Numbered from the stretch's first letter, positions 35,394 through 44,811 are shown. The stretch: 64,000 nucleotides of DNA from Vulcanisaeta thermophila (GCF_001748385.1 NZ_BCLI01000001.1:537177-601176), one strand, 5' to 3'. Notes: generated by a model from the letters alone, not told the origin. Made by a program: numbers and translations.

Positions 35394-35580
35394 AGGGTAA
35401 GGTTAGGGCTGAGGGTAAGTAGGGGGGATCTACGCCATAGCCCTAGTAAACCCAGGCCTTGAGAGGCAAGGCCCAGCAACACCATTGAACCAGTGGAGGA
35501 GCTTGGCGTTGGCCATCAAAGTCGTGGGAATTCAACTAAGGCTCAGGGAATAATGCCGTGAGGTAAATTAAGGAGGTTAG
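35394..35580 (+). ncRNA. Possible structured RNA downstream of a TATA box
   Basis: A clear GGTATAAATT box (35361-35370) predicts a start near 35394, but no start codon follows closely. The sequence folds locally: AGGGCT with AGCCCT enclosing GTAG/CTAC, and GGCCTTG/CAAGGCC around AGAGG. The frame also reads GIYAIALVNPGLERQG for about 45 codons without a start, so a gene fragment is a rival explanation. Confidence 0.25.
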
Positions 35581-35605
35581 GTGTTAAATTGTAGGTGAGG
35601 GTTTT

Positions 35606-35684
35606 TGGTGCGGCGGCCGGGATTCGAACCCGGGTTCTGCGGCTCGGCAGGCCGCCATCCTGGACCAGGCTAGACTACCGCCGC
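35606..35684 (-). tRNA. tRNA-Gly (GCC)
   Basis: Complete on the minus strand: acceptor GCGGCGG/CCGCCGC, anticodon stem GCGGC/GCCGC with loop CTGCCGA (anticodon GCC), T-arm ending CCCGG TTCGAAT-type loop, discriminator A and encoded CCA (35606-35608). No intron and not split, unlike the tri-split glycine tRNAs reported for Caldivirga maquilingensis. Confidence 0.93.
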
Positions 35685-35741
35685 TGTGGAGCGTTGCTAT
35701 ATGTGGGTTGCGTGGTTTTGTGGTTTTTAAGGTTTTTGTTG

Positions 35742-36770
35742 TTATTGTAGGTTTGCCCTTATTACTCTCTCGGCGTTTTTATGGGCTATCTTCTCTATGT
35801 CATTGTCCCCAACCCCCTTCTCAGCCAACCTGCTCAGTAGTTCCTGGACCTTGTCTATTGCCTCAAAGCCCACCACCCTCTCTGTTCCCAGGAGGCCCAT
35901 GAAGTCCGTGCCAATGGCCAGTATGTCGGGTCCGTAGGTTTCGTAAACATAGAGGAAGTGCTGTGCCAGGTCGTCTATGGTGGGTGGTTTCTTCCTGGTT
36001 ATTATTGATGGTATTGCTGATATGCCAATAACCCCACCATTTTTCCTCAGGGCCTCCAGTACCTCATCATCCACATTCCTGGGTGTGTCCATGAGCCTCC
36101 TAATGTTTGCGTGGCTTATGTATACCGGCTTTTTTGCGATGGCTAACACGTCGAGGGCAGTCCTCTTACTTGTGTGTGCCAGGTCTATCATTATGCCCAG
36201 CCTCTCCGCCATCCTCACCAGCTCCTCACCCTCGGGCGTTAATCCATAGTCCTTCCTACTCATGCACCCCGAGGCGTACTTATTATTGTAGTTCCAGGTG
36301 AGGCCCAGGCTCCTTAGTCCCAGTTTCTTCAGGGCCACCAGGTCGTATGGGTCCTCAATGGCGTCGGCACCCTCCATGTGCAGTAGAAACCCCACCTTAT
36401 CACTACCCATTACCTGGTCCAGGTCACCCTGGCCCTCCACTATCCTAATCTGTGGGTTGTACTCTGCCAGTCTGTAGTATATTTCGAAGGATTCCAGAAC
36501 CATGGGGAGTAGGGATGCCCTAATCCTAATCCCTGGGTGCCAGGTTCCGTAGAGTCCCTGCAACCTCCTTGAGTTTTCCGGGTCGTAGGTCTCTATAATG
36601 GGTGCGCCCACCGTAGTTATTACGAGCTTCACGCCACCCCTAAGGTACTTGGGTATGTCTGCATCACGCCCAGGCAGGTCCGTGTTGAAGTCCCCGAGGG
36701 GCATCCCCTCACCGTGTAGTAGGAAGTACGTGGCCACATCCTCGTGCAGGTCAAAAATGGGCGTAACCAT
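35742..36770 (-). CDS. Membrane dipeptidase (M19 family)
   Basis: A 342-residue protein of the renal dipeptidase fold: PIFDLHEDVATYF with the metal-binding His-x-Asp-type start, HMEGADAIEDP, IDLAHTSKRTALDV, and YISHANIRRLMDTPRNVDDEV, followed by IGTDFMGL. It cleaves dipeptides with two zinc ions. The ATG at 36770 (or 36773) was chosen because a CTTTTTAAG box at 36792-36800 puts transcription there; the frame is open farther upstream but not conserved. It is divergent from the MFS transporter. Confidence 0.88.
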   Translation of the reverse strand: MVTPIFDLHEDVATYFLLHGEGMPLGDFNTDLPGRDADIPKYLRGGVKLVITTVGAPIIETYDPENSRRLQGLYGTWHPGIRIRASLLPMVLESFEIYYRLAEYNPQIRIVEGQGDLDQVMGSDKVGFLLHMEGADAIEDPYDLVALKKLGLRSLGLTWNYNNKYASGCMSRKDYGLTPEGEELVRMAERLGIMIDLAHTSKRTALDVLAIAKKPVYISHANIRRLMDTPRNVDDEVLEALRKNGGVIGISAIPSIITRKKPPTIDDLAQHFLYVYETYGPDILAIGTDFMGLLGTERVVGFEAIDKVQELLSRLAEKGVGDNDIEKIAHKNAERVIRANLQ

Positions 36771-36967
36771 CATACAAACACCTAATGCCTTCTTAAAAAG
36801 GTTATGTTGGGGAAAGGGCAACTTCTTCAATTTCAAGGACCACATGCACATGAAGCCCCTTCCCTGGGATTCCGGGCTTCAATGATTCTATACCTATTTA
36901 ATTGAGTATATTTATATGTAATTTACAAATACAATATTTAATAAGGGCTCCTCTCCCGCGTTTCACG

Positions 36968-38374
36968 ATGAGTGAGAACTTCGACGATATGCCCCTTAGG
37001 AGGTTAGGTAGGTATTTTTGGCTTGCCTGGTTCACGGCGTCCATGGGCCAGTTCATTGATGCCTATGACGTATTGATTATGGGTGCTGCCCTAATATACC
37101 TAAAACCCCTATGGCACTTAACAGCCGTTGAAACAGGCCTCCTAGCCGCCTCAACACTCCTTGGTGTTGCCCTGGGCGCAGTGATCTTCGGGCCCATTGC
37201 CGATAAGATGGGTAGGCGACTGCTTTATATCTATGACTTGGTGTTCTTCGTGGTCTTTGGGGCCTTGTCCGCCTTCGTGGTTAATTTCTGGCAGTTATTC
37301 GTGGTTAGGCTCCTCCTTGGCATCGGCATTGGTGGTGATTACTCCCTCTCCCCAACCATGGTTGCTGAGTACGCGCCAGCAAGGCGTAGGGGCTTTGCGC
37401 TGGCTTCCATGAATAGCTTCTGGGGTGTGGGCTCCGTGGTGGGCTTCCTCACGGCGTATGGAATAGCCGTGGCCTGGGGTGATACAAACCCCGACTTTGC
37501 CTGGAGGTTCATGCTTGGTAGTGAGGCCATTTGGGGATTGTTGGTTATCCTCCTCAGGATGGGCATACTGGAGTCGCCCAGGTGGGCCGCATTGCAGGAG
37601 CAGTTGAGGGGTAAGGTTAAGGAGAGGGCCAGTGAAATAGTCATGAGGATGACAGGCGGGAGGAAAATGAGTATTGACCCAGGTATTATCAAGAAGCCAT
37701 CAATAAAGGACCTATTTGCTGGTAGGATGTGGCTAACAACGATATTTATATGGATTTGGTGGCCCATGGCAGCCATAGCCTTCTACGGCTCCAACATGTA
37801 CACACCATACATAACCAAGGGGCTTGGCTTAACCACACCGCAACTCTCATTCCTGGCCTCAGCCCTGTACTGGGCCATAGCCATCCTTGGCTATTACACA
37901 ACGGCTCTAACCTACGACAAACTGGGGAGGAGATTCGTCACCATACTGGGCTCGACGATCATGGGCATCGACATGTTTGTGGGACTAGCCCTATACAGGA
38001 TGGGGCTCTTCACAACATCACTGGCGCTCCCACTGGTCATGACTCTATTCACAATTTACTACTACTTCATGAACTTTGGGCCTGGGCCCTGGACCATGAC
38101 CATGGCTGAGCTATGGCCCACTAGGATTAGAGCCACAGCGCAGGGGTTGGCAGCCATGTTCTCGAGGTTTGGGGCGGCCTTTGCTTCTTTCTATATGCCC
38201 GTACTAATTCAACAAATAGGTTATGAGGGGGCGTTCATATTCCTTGGTGGTGCCATACTCTTCGTCGCCCTGTGGTCATACTTACTAATGCCAGAAACCA
38301 AGGGACTAACACCTAGCGAGATCGAGAGGATGGTAATGGAGGGCAGGATAGGAATATTCGCAAGGAGAAGCTGA
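36968..38374 (+). CDS. MFS transporter (sugar/organic acid porter)
   Basis: A 468-residue, 12-helix transporter. It has the two-half MFS pattern with loop motif GPIADKMGRRLLY between helices 2 and 3, GIGIGGDYSLSPTM in helix 4, and ETKGLTPSEIERMV at the C-terminus, which is characteristic of sugar porter-like and aromatic-acid relatives. The substrate is unknown. The ATG at 36968 lies 28 bases below CAATATTTAATAAG (about 36931-36944). The HAD gene starts on the last base of its stop codon. Confidence 0.85.
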   Translation: MSENFDDMPLRRLGRYFWLAWFTASMGQFIDAYDVLIMGAALIYLKPLWHLTAVETGLLAASTLLGVALGAVIFGPIADKMGRRLLYIYDLVFFVVFGALSAFVVNFWQLFVVRLLLGIGIGGDYSLSPTMVAEYAPARRRGFALASMNSFWGVGSVVGFLTAYGIAVAWGDTNPDFAWRFMLGSEAIWGLLVILLRMGILESPRWAALQEQLRGKVKERASEIVMRMTGGRKMSIDPGIIKKPSIKDLFAGRMWLTTIFIWIWWPMAAIAFYGSNMYTPYITKGLGLTTPQLSFLASALYWAIAILGYYTTALTYDKLGRRFVTILGSTIMGIDMFVGLALYRMGLFTTSLALPLVMTLFTIYYYFMNFGPGPWTMTMAELWPTRIRATAQGLAAMFSRFGAAFASFYMPVLIQQIGYEGAFIFLGGAILFVALWSYLLMPETKGLTPSEIERMVMEGRIGIFARRS

Positions 38375-39093
38375 TGGGCAGGCATATGCCAATAAGGTGC
38401 ATACTCTTTGACTTCGATGACACGCTGGTGGACTCCGAGCCCGCGAGGCAAGCCGCCAGGTGGGCCGTGGCACTAACCCTATCAAGGACGTACGGCATTG
38501 ACGTGAATCACGTGTTGAGGGTAATAACCGATGTGGAGAGGTCCATGGAGGCTAGGGGCGTGTATGATAGGAGTGAGTGGTGGAGGGCCGTGGCAAGGAT
38601 CCTTGGGATTGAGTTAAGGGGTATTGAGGGGCAATTAACAACCATGTACTGGAGGCAATGGATAATGAACACAAGGCCCTTCCCAGACACGGAAGAGGCA
38701 CTAACAACACTGAGCAGGCACGGATTAACACTGGGCGTGATAGCCAATGATGACGGAATACCAGGGCACAAGAGGGACAGGATAGTAAACAGTGGAATAC
38801 CCACAAACACGCTCAAACTAATACTGGTGGCTGGGGACGACACAGAGAGAAGGAAGCCAGACCCACAACCCTTCAGGAAAGCCTTGGAAACCCTGGGAAT
38901 GGAACCGTGGGAATGCGCCTACGTGGGGGATAAACCACACGATGATGTGCCAGGGGCTAGGGCGATTGGGATGTGGACGGTAATAATCGCAAGGAGACAG
39001 GTACCAGTGTTTGGGGTGAACATGGAGAAGCCACACATGGTAATAGGCACATTAAAGCAACTAATCAACACAATACGCCACACCAACACTTAA
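38374..39093 (+). CDS. HAD-superfamily hydrolase
   Basis: A 239-residue phosphatase-like protein. It has the nucleophile motif LFDFDDTLVDSE, a GVIANDD segment (motif II), a KPDPQPF lysine motif and YVGDKPHDDVPGA (motif IV). Substrates of this group are small phosphorylated metabolites. The ATG at 38374 overlaps the MFS stop (TGATG), so translation is coupled; an ATG at 38386 is an alternative. Transporter plus phosphatase suggests handling of a phosphorylated or imported metabolite. Confidence 0.82.
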   Translation: MGRHMPIRCILFDFDDTLVDSEPARQAARWAVALTLSRTYGIDVNHVLRVITDVERSMEARGVYDRSEWWRAVARILGIELRGIEGQLTTMYWRQWIMNTRPFPDTEEALTTLSRHGLTLGVIANDDGIPGHKRDRIVNSGIPTNTLKLILVAGDDTERRKPDPQPFRKALETLGMEPWECAYVGDKPHDDVPGARAIGMWTVIIARRQVPVFGVNMEKPHMVIGTLKQLINTIRHTNT

Positions 39094-39118
39094 AAGGGGG
39101 GAGTAATCATTAAGGGGC

Positions 39119-39556
39119 GTGTTTCAATGCCTCATGTGCCAACAATGTTGCTACTTCGAAAACGAGGAAAGGGGACCACTACTCTTCGAGGATGAGGTCA
39201 CCAGGATAAAGACCCTAGCAGGGCAAAGGGGCGTTGAGGTGAGGTTCAGGGAGGTGGTGGTTAATGGCGTTAGGATGTACAGGTGGTTAATAAGGGGTTA
39301 CTGCCCATTCTACGACAGGAACACAGGACTATGCACAATACACCCCATGAAACCCCTGGCATGCAAAATGTACCCACTACTATACAACCCCAACACAGGG
39401 GAAGTACTAATATCCACCGAGTGCCAATGGGTAAAGCAACAAATGGAGAAGGGACACACACCAACACTGGATGAGTTCCCACAGGAAACCAGGGCACTGG
39501 AGGAGGCATTAAGCAAACTATTGAGGATAAACATTAAAATAGAAATAGAAAAGTAA
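39119..39556 (+). CDS. YkgJ family Cys-cluster protein
   Basis: A 145-residue protein with the cysteine pattern CLMCQQCCYF near the N-terminus, then YCPFYDRNTGLCTIHPMKPLACKMYP. This is the Zn- or Fe-chelating domain of the YkgJ/CxxCxxCC family, whose role is not established. The GTG at 39119 is leaderless under CTTAAAAG near 39092. It follows the HAD gene after 25 bases. Confidence 0.8.
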   Translation: MFQCLMCQQCCYFENEERGPLLFEDEVTRIKTLAGQRGVEVRFREVVVNGVRMYRWLIRGYCPFYDRNTGLCTIHPMKPLACKMYPLLYNPNTGEVLISTECQWVKQQMEKGHTPTLDEFPQETRALEEALSKLLRINIKIEIEK

Positions 39557-39562
39557 TGAGAA

Positions 39563-40702
39563 TCAACCACCAAAAACACCCTTAACAAAACCCATCAACT
39601 CACTTACCCCCGCACCACCGGGCGTCACATTATCTATAACCTTTATCCCACGCCTCGCCAACCCATCCTTAACACTAAATGGCACGCTGTACCTCGTAAT
39701 CAATGCCATAGCCCTAGGCCTGAAATTAACAAGGTACTGCATTACCTGCTCATCAACATCAGAAGCCCACTCATTGTAAGGCAACGCCTTACACTCCACT
39801 AACAAATCAATAACACCATTAGCCTGTATCAGAGAGCCCACCCTATCAAATACGCCCTTAACCAATACCACATCCGGCCTAACAGCCCTCCTCCCCGGCC
39901 TCCTAATGAACCTTAACCTACCATTCACCTTAATTATTTCAGCGTCAAGAAACACGTGAATAGCAGGGTCCCACTGAAACTCAACCCACATGGTAATGGG
40001 GCCATACATGGTATCCAAAATGGCAAAACTAGCATCACCACCCTGCTCAAACCACACAGTGACAGGGCTGGACGTATCCGTCTCCCAACCCCTCCTAATG
40101 AGGCCCCTTGTACCCAATGCCTCGGCAATCCTCACGGCAACCCAATTCTCATAAACCAGGGACATGAGTGCCTTAACACTCCTAACCCTGCCATTGTCAT
40201 TGGGTATGCTCATCCCCGTGAAATAGTAAATCCTCGGGTCGCTAAGGAACTCACTAAACCGGGCAGCGTGGCCCATAACCCCGAACTCACCGCCCACGGA
40301 CCTCCAGTAACTCCTCACCTCATTCACCATGACCACGAAGACCGAGTACAACTCATTAAGTAGCCTGTTCAACTCCGGATTCCTAATCCTGAACCTAACA
40401 CCCCTAAGCCAGGTATTAAGTACATCCTTAATATCCCCACCCTCACACTTAGTACGGTCAAGCACCGATGTAATATCCTCATAATCACCGGGCAGGCACC
40501 TCCTAACATAACCATAGCCACTCCTACTAAACGAGAAGAAGTAAACATAATCAGCATTAACTAAAACCTCATACACACATGAATCATACTCGCACCTAAC
40601 CTTCCTACCTACCTCCGAAACATGAACCAACTCATTACCCAACAAAACATAGGCATACTCAGACCCCCTGGTACCACCACGATTAACCTCACAAATAAGC
40701 AT
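39563..40702 (-). CDS. Putative PD-(D/E)XK nuclease-like protein
   Basis: A 379-residue soluble protein with an unrecognised beta-rich N-terminal region and a C-terminal part that looks like a PD-(D/E)XK core: RRAVRPDVVLVKG, then LLVECKALPYNEW (E-x-K) followed by a helix DVDEQVMQYLVNF. It could act in DNA restriction or repair. The ATG is leaderless below a GGTATAAAG box on the minus strand near 40729. It lies between a Cys-cluster gene and an FAD oxidoreductase, which say little about its role. Confidence 0.5.
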   Translation of the reverse strand: MLICEVNRGGTRGSEYAYVLLGNELVHVSEVGRKVRCEYDSCVYEVLVNADYVYFFSFSRSGYGYVRRCLPGDYEDITSVLDRTKCEGGDIKDVLNTWLRGVRFRIRNPELNRLLNELYSVFVVMVNEVRSYWRSVGGEFGVMGHAARFSEFLSDPRIYYFTGMSIPNDNGRVRSVKALMSLVYENWVAVRIAEALGTRGLIRRGWETDTSSPVTVWFEQGGDASFAILDTMYGPITMWVEFQWDPAIHVFLDAEIIKVNGRLRFIRRPGRRAVRPDVVLVKGVFDRVGSLIQANGVIDLLVECKALPYNEWASDVDEQVMQYLVNFRPRAMALITRYSVPFSVKDGLARRGIKVIDNVTPGGAGVSELMGFVKGVFGG

Positions 40703-40802
40703 TACAATAATTACACAGTAACATCTTTATACCTATTTCCACCATACAAAGCAAGGACACAACACCGCGAAAGAGGCACAAAAACCATGGGGTCAGGCGT
40801 AA

Positions 40803-41945
40803 ATGCCCCCTATTGACACTGGGAGCGTGGACGTTGTGGTGGTGGGGAGCGGAGTGTACGGATTATTCACCGCGTACCACCTAGTAAACGAGGGCGTCAA
40901 CGTAACAATAATAGACTTCGAAGAACCAGGTCACTGGTCCAGGGCCGCGGCTGGACTAATTGAGTACAGGACGTTCAACATAAACCTCATAAATAGACGA
41001 GGGTACCTAAGGAAATACATAGAAATGATAAGGGAGAACGAAGCAACAGTAAAGCATGTAGACACAAACTACCTAATCAAGTACCTAAGAAACTACGGCA
41101 GGGAACCACCCCAGGAATTCATAGAGGGAATAAAGGCAATTAATGAGGAGAGCAGGAGAATATACAGGGCACTCAGCGAGGAGAGGAACGACTTCGAGTA
41201 CTCGGAGGAGCCGTATTACGAAATAACGAGCAACATTGAGGAGGCAATAAACGAGGCCAGGAACGACCCATTAAACCCAAGCTTCGAGGTGGTGGAGATC
41301 ATGGGCAGGGAAGCAATAGCCCACAGGGACACCGCGAAACTATCCACGGACCTACTCATAGAGAGGCTAACCAGGGAGTTGAGCCGCAGGGCCAGGTTCA
41401 TAAGGGCAATGGCATGGAACATAGAAGGAAACAAGGTACTACTCAATAACGGGAAGGCAATCACAGCGGACGCAGTCGTAGTAACGGCTGGGTACTGGGC
41501 ATCAACACTGGACATACCCATAGCACCCTTCAAGGGCTACGGATTTAGAATAAAGGCCAGCGAAACCAGGATAAACGCCGTCGTGTCGTTTGAAGACCTG
41601 GGAATATTCATAGTACCCTTCAGCAACTGGTATAAGGTAACCTCAAGATTCGATCTAGACTCAACAATAAACACACAACCAGCAATAGAGGTATACAAAA
41701 GAATAAAACAGGCACTGGGTACAAACGTGGAAATCATAGACCTAACCATGGGCTACAGACCATGCACACCAGACGGATTCCCAATAATAGACAAACTAAA
41801 CGAAAACACGTACATAGCCACAGGAGGATGCAGGCTAGGCTGGACCCAGGCACCCGGGGCCACAAAACTACTCACAAACCTAATCCTAAACAGAACAAAA
41901 ACCACACCATTCAAAGCAGACAGATTCCACAAACCCACCCCGTAA
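40803..41945 (+). CDS. DAO-family FAD-dependent oxidoreductase
   Basis: A 380-residue flavoprotein of the D-amino acid oxidase/glycine oxidase type: VDVVVVGSGVYGLFTAYHL at the N-terminus, AITADAVVVTAGYWAS in the middle, and MGYRPCTPDGFPIIDKL with YIATGGCRLGWTQAPG near the C-terminus. It probably oxidises an amino acid or amine. The first ATG at 40803 is used. A TTTATA box at 40730 would give a leader of about 45 bases, unlike most genes here. It is divergent from the nuclease-like gene and may share that box. Confidence 0.8.
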   Translation: MPPIDTGSVDVVVVGSGVYGLFTAYHLVNEGVNVTIIDFEEPGHWSRAAAGLIEYRTFNINLINRRGYLRKYIEMIRENEATVKHVDTNYLIKYLRNYGREPPQEFIEGIKAINEESRRIYRALSEERNDFEYSEEPYYEITSNIEEAINEARNDPLNPSFEVVEIMGREAIAHRDTAKLSTDLLIERLTRELSRRARFIRAMAWNIEGNKVLLNNGKAITADAVVVTAGYWASTLDIPIAPFKGYGFRIKASETRINAVVSFEDLGIFIVPFSNWYKVTSRFDLDSTINTQPAIEVYKRIKQALGTNVEIIDLTMGYRPCTPDGFPIIDKLNENTYIATGGCRLGWTQAPGATKLLTNLILNRTKTTPFKADRFHKPTP

Positions 41946-41990
41946 AACCCCTAATCCCCCCTCATAATTTACGTCCACGGACATTGTGAA

Positions 41991-42392
41991 TTAGCCATAC
42001 ATAATGCTTAAAAGAATTCCATTGTTAACCCTGAAATAATAAATGGCAAGCATGGAGACTATAAGCAGTACCTGGGCAATTATTTAGGTTGAGACGCCCA
42101 GAAACCACGACATAAAACCCAAACCCATAGCCACTAAGAGTGATCCAACAAGCCTCTGCCTGGATATTGATATCCAAACCCACGGCAATCAGAAGGGCGC
42201 CACATCGACAACGAGGGCAAAAATGATGAAAGCGTAAACCCATTAACCACCCCACGGAGCCCCACCACTTAGGTACAGGGGCCTGAAACGTAGGATTCCC
42301 TCCAATAAATAAGGGACAACGCCACCGAAACCATACCACACCACCCCAGCAACATTAGCAATAGGGACAGGACCCACAGGTCCCTTAGCCAC
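41991..42392 (-). pseudogene. Amino acid permease C-terminal fossil with in-frame stops
   Basis: A single frame of 134 codons on the minus strand reads as a membrane transporter, with three internal stops (TAA, TGA, TAA). Segments include VGPVPIANVAGVVWYGFGG, WVYAFIIFALVVDVAPF, RQRLVGSLLVAMGLGF with MSWFLGVST, and IIAQVLLIVSMLAIYYFRVN, ending LLSIMYG and TAA. The frame is never lost. The helix pattern and the end of the protein resemble APC permeases of crenarchaea, but the family is not certain. The 5' part is missing. Confidence 0.5.
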
Positions 42393-42500
42393 AGAGCCTC
42401 ACTAGGGAATGGGCCCTGAGGGATACTTGGTTACTACCCCAACGGGTTTTAGGTGAGGTTGTGAGGAGGGCAGGCTTTACAGTCATGCCCTGGCTTTAAA

Positions 42501-42853
42501 TCAGGATTTACACGTTAGTTTATCCCTTATGTTCAACCCATCATACAATACCCTACAATCCCTAAGCATATCCCTAACCAACGGATCATCCAAATCCTCC
42601 ACACTAAGCACCACTAGATCCAGGAACAACCCCTCAGGCCTCAGGACCTCAACCACAGCATCACGCCCCTCTCATTAACCACGTCCCTCATTATCACGGC
42701 CACGTCATAATCACCACTGGGTAGGTAATCACCACGTGCCCTGGACCCAAAGAGCACCACCGTGCTTTCCAGAACCTCCCTGGACAGCCTATTTACGTAA
42801 TCCCTCAGCGCCTCATCACCCCTCTCAACGTACCTAGCCAGGATACTTAGCAA
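42501..42853 (-). pseudogene. MNT-type minimal nucleotidyltransferase, frameshifted
   Basis: The first part has the nucleotidyltransferase motif FGSRARGDYLPSGDYDVAVI (GSx10DxD, D48 and D50). The frame then fails near 42666-42669, in a run of four C on the plus strand. If one base is added there, the protein continues as GRDAVVEVLRPEGLFLDLVV and ends at 42501. Such MNT proteins are antitoxins of HEPN toxins; a HEPN gene lies 5 bases upstream. Start is a TTG at 42853. True mutation or sequencing error cannot be separated here. Confidence 0.55.
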
Positions 42854-42858
42854 TTGAT

Positions 42859-43160
42859 TTAATTGAATTCGACGAGCCTCCTTGCATAATTAACGCATCT
42901 CTCAGCTGTGTCCTCATTATAAACCCTTGGCTTCCTACCTGGACACCTAGACAGCGTGTATTCCCCCGTCAACGCATCCGCATATGCAAATAACTCCATG
43001 GGCACGTCTCAGCCCTAGCCAAAATAAAGCCCTTCAGGTACAACTCAACCGCCTGCTGCACCTCAAAGCATGAAAGCCAGTACAGACCGTCCTTAACGTG
43101 GGCCTCAGCATCCCTGAGAAACGCCTCAGCCCTCTCAACCCATTCACTAGGTATCTCCAT
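42859..43160 (-). pseudogene. HEPN-domain protein, frameshifted
   Basis: It begins MEIPSEWVERAEAFLRDAEA and has the HEPN helix GLYWLSCFEVQQAVELYLKG. The frame breaks near 43000-43002 (GGG on the plus strand); with one added base it continues PMELFAYADALTGEYTLSR, then YNEDTAERCVNYARR, and ends at 42859. The catalytic RxxxxH region is not visible, so about 25 residues may also be lost. HEPN ribonucleases pair with MNT antitoxins; the MNT gene is directly downstream and is also broken. Confidence 0.5.
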
Positions 43161-43177
43161 TATTCACACCCCGTACC

Positions 43178-43441
43178 TTAAGCCACCTCGTAAAGCTCCC
43201 TAGCCCTCCCCTCATCATCCACGCACGTGGGTGTCGCGAAACCCATTACATTGTTAAACCTGACTATGCAGTACTTAAAGGCCTCCTTACCGCCAGCCCT
43301 GTACATGGCCACGAGAACCTTAACACCATCAACAACCTCATCATACCGAACAACCCTTATGTAAACGGGCTCCCTGGACAAACCAAGGTACTCAACCAGG
43401 AACTCCATGACCCTCCTATAGAATGAGTCATCAACCACCAC
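43178..43441 (-). CDS. Small hypothetical protein
   Basis: An 87-residue protein (VDDSFYRRVMEFLVEYLGL to ELYEVA) of mixed alpha-beta character, not recognised. The GTG at 43441 (or 43438) fits a TTTTTAAG box centred near 43466. It ends 17 bases before the broken HEPN gene and may have formed an operon with the HEPN/MNT pair. Confidence 0.45.
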   Translation of the reverse strand: MVVDDSFYRRVMEFLVEYLGLSREPVYIRVVRYDEVVDGVKVLVAMYRAGGKEAFKYCIVRFNNVMGFATPTCVDDEGRARELYEVA

Positions 43442-43490
43442 ACCCACAACCCAACCTAGCACTTAAAAACTGAGTGGCCTCGTAAACACC

Positions 43491-44075
43491 TCACAACCTC
43501 CTCAGTTTATTATAACCCACCAACGCGTATAAATCCCCCAGCAATACCAATATCTCACCCACCGCCACAACGTACGTCAATGCCCCGTACCAGTACCACT
43601 TGGCCGCACTGCGGAAGTTGTTTATGTTGCTTGTGTTGGTTAGTTCCGTGTATGCGTTCCTGAGGTGTGCGTAGGCTATTACGGTGAATATGTAGAATAC
43701 AACCCACAGGGTTATTGCTAGCCCAAGGGTCCCTGTTGGGTTTATCATGATGGGTAGGCCAATGAGGTGGGCTGTTGGGGATATGCCCACTACTGCGAGT
43801 GCTGATATTGACGTGACCAAGGCCCAGCCCACTATTATCGTTACCGCACCATACAGTGCATGCCTAAAGATATCTGGGCTGTTGTATGCCCTGGAGAGTT
43901 TGTGTAGGGCCGTTAGTACTGCCAGGAGCCCCATTATGCCTAGGGCAGTGTCCACGTAGTATGTGGTTTCGTGTGATACGGTAATCACTATTGATGAGAT
44001 TATCTCCAGGGCCACGCCCACCAGTCCCAGTAGCCCTGCGGATCTTATGCTCTCTATGTTGAGGCTTGAGGCCAT
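43491..44075 (-). CDS. DUF996 family membrane protein (copy 2)
   Basis: A 194-residue protein with four or five hydrophobic helices. It starts ASSLNIESIRSAGLLGLVG and ends DINFRS-type (NNFRSAAKWYWYGALT), like copies 1 and 3. It is the most diverged of the three. The ATG is leaderless under a AATTTAAAAG box near 44100. Function unknown. Confidence 0.72.
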   Translation of the reverse strand: MASSLNIESIRSAGLLGLVGVALEIISSIVITVSHETTYYVDTALGIMGLLAVLTALHKLSRAYNSPDIFRHALYGAVTIIVGWALVTSISALAVVGISPTAHLIGLPIMINPTGTLGLAITLWVVFYIFTVIAYAHLRNAYTELTNTSNINNFRSAAKWYWYGALTYVVAVGEILVLLGDLYALVGYNKLRRL

Positions 44076-44285
44076 GCGCTAATGCGTGATCATCCCCTTT
44101 TAAATTTGCTGTCACTACGGTGATTCTCGGGGTTGTGGTTGAGTGGGCATGATGGGGGAGAGCTTTGTGGTGTTGCTAGGTATGTGTGTTCCCCCGGTCT
44201 CCCTGTTGATGGGCTGTGCAATGACGGTAGAATTTAAAGGGTAAGGAATAATTGTACTTGTGGACAATAGCTCCATAAAATTAGG

Positions 44286-44516
44286 TTACCCATACTCCTC
44301 ATTAACCAGCTCGTAACCCTTAAATCCCCTCGCCCGTACAAGCCTTGCAGCTTCACCCTCGAACACGTAAACCCTCAATCCATTTCTCAAGTCCTTCATA
44401 ACCAAGGGTAGACTATGCATCTCGATAACCACGGGTAAACTAAACCATGTAAGCTTATCCATATGCATCCGCATATAATCAACATGTAGCCCAGTCTCGA
44501 AATCCTTAATAAACAC
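44286..44516 (-). CDS. Hypothetical fragment, possibly nucleotidyltransferase C-terminus
   Basis: A 76-codon frame (VFIKDFETGLHVDYMRMHMD to KGYELVNEEYG). No usual start codon is near the promoter, only GTG at 44516 after a TGA. The last part (LRNGLRVYVFEGEAARLVRA) faintly resembles the C-terminal helix region of MNT-like proteins. It may be a remnant. Confidence 0.3.
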   Translation of the reverse strand: MFIKDFETGLHVDYMRMHMDKLTWFSLPVVIEMHSLPLVMKDLRNGLRVYVFEGEAARLVRARGFKGYELVNEEYG

Positions 44517-44811
44517 CGCACCATTTCAACTCTAACTCACTAAACATGCCAAGGCCGGGGTTGCGGCGATAGCGGTGCATTCTTAACATCTCTAGAAGCC
44601 CAGGTACTGTTGCAGATAATACCCCTTTGATACTACGCACGTGATCCCCAAACTCCCCATCTCTCTATCCCGTTACCTTAAATGTCTCATTTAGGTAATT
44701 AGTGCACCTATCGTAAATATCCACAGATTCTTCCCTGGGTATCCTCTCACCAGGTATTAACTATTAACACTGTATTTCTCGCAGTATCACTTCTAGCGGA
44801 TCCCTTTTAAA
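44517..44811. other. Gene-poor stretch with a possible HEPN-like remnant
   Basis: On the minus strand, near 44745-44665, ERIPREESVDIYDRCTNYLN is open until a TAG. It resembles the last helix of HEPN proteins (compare the HEPN at 42859). Nothing complete is present. Confidence 0.25.

Noticed and set aside
42025-42339. 104-codon minus-strand frame in the permease fossil
   Set aside because: The neighbouring frame with stops gives clear membrane helices; this one is out of frame and Cys/Trp-rich.
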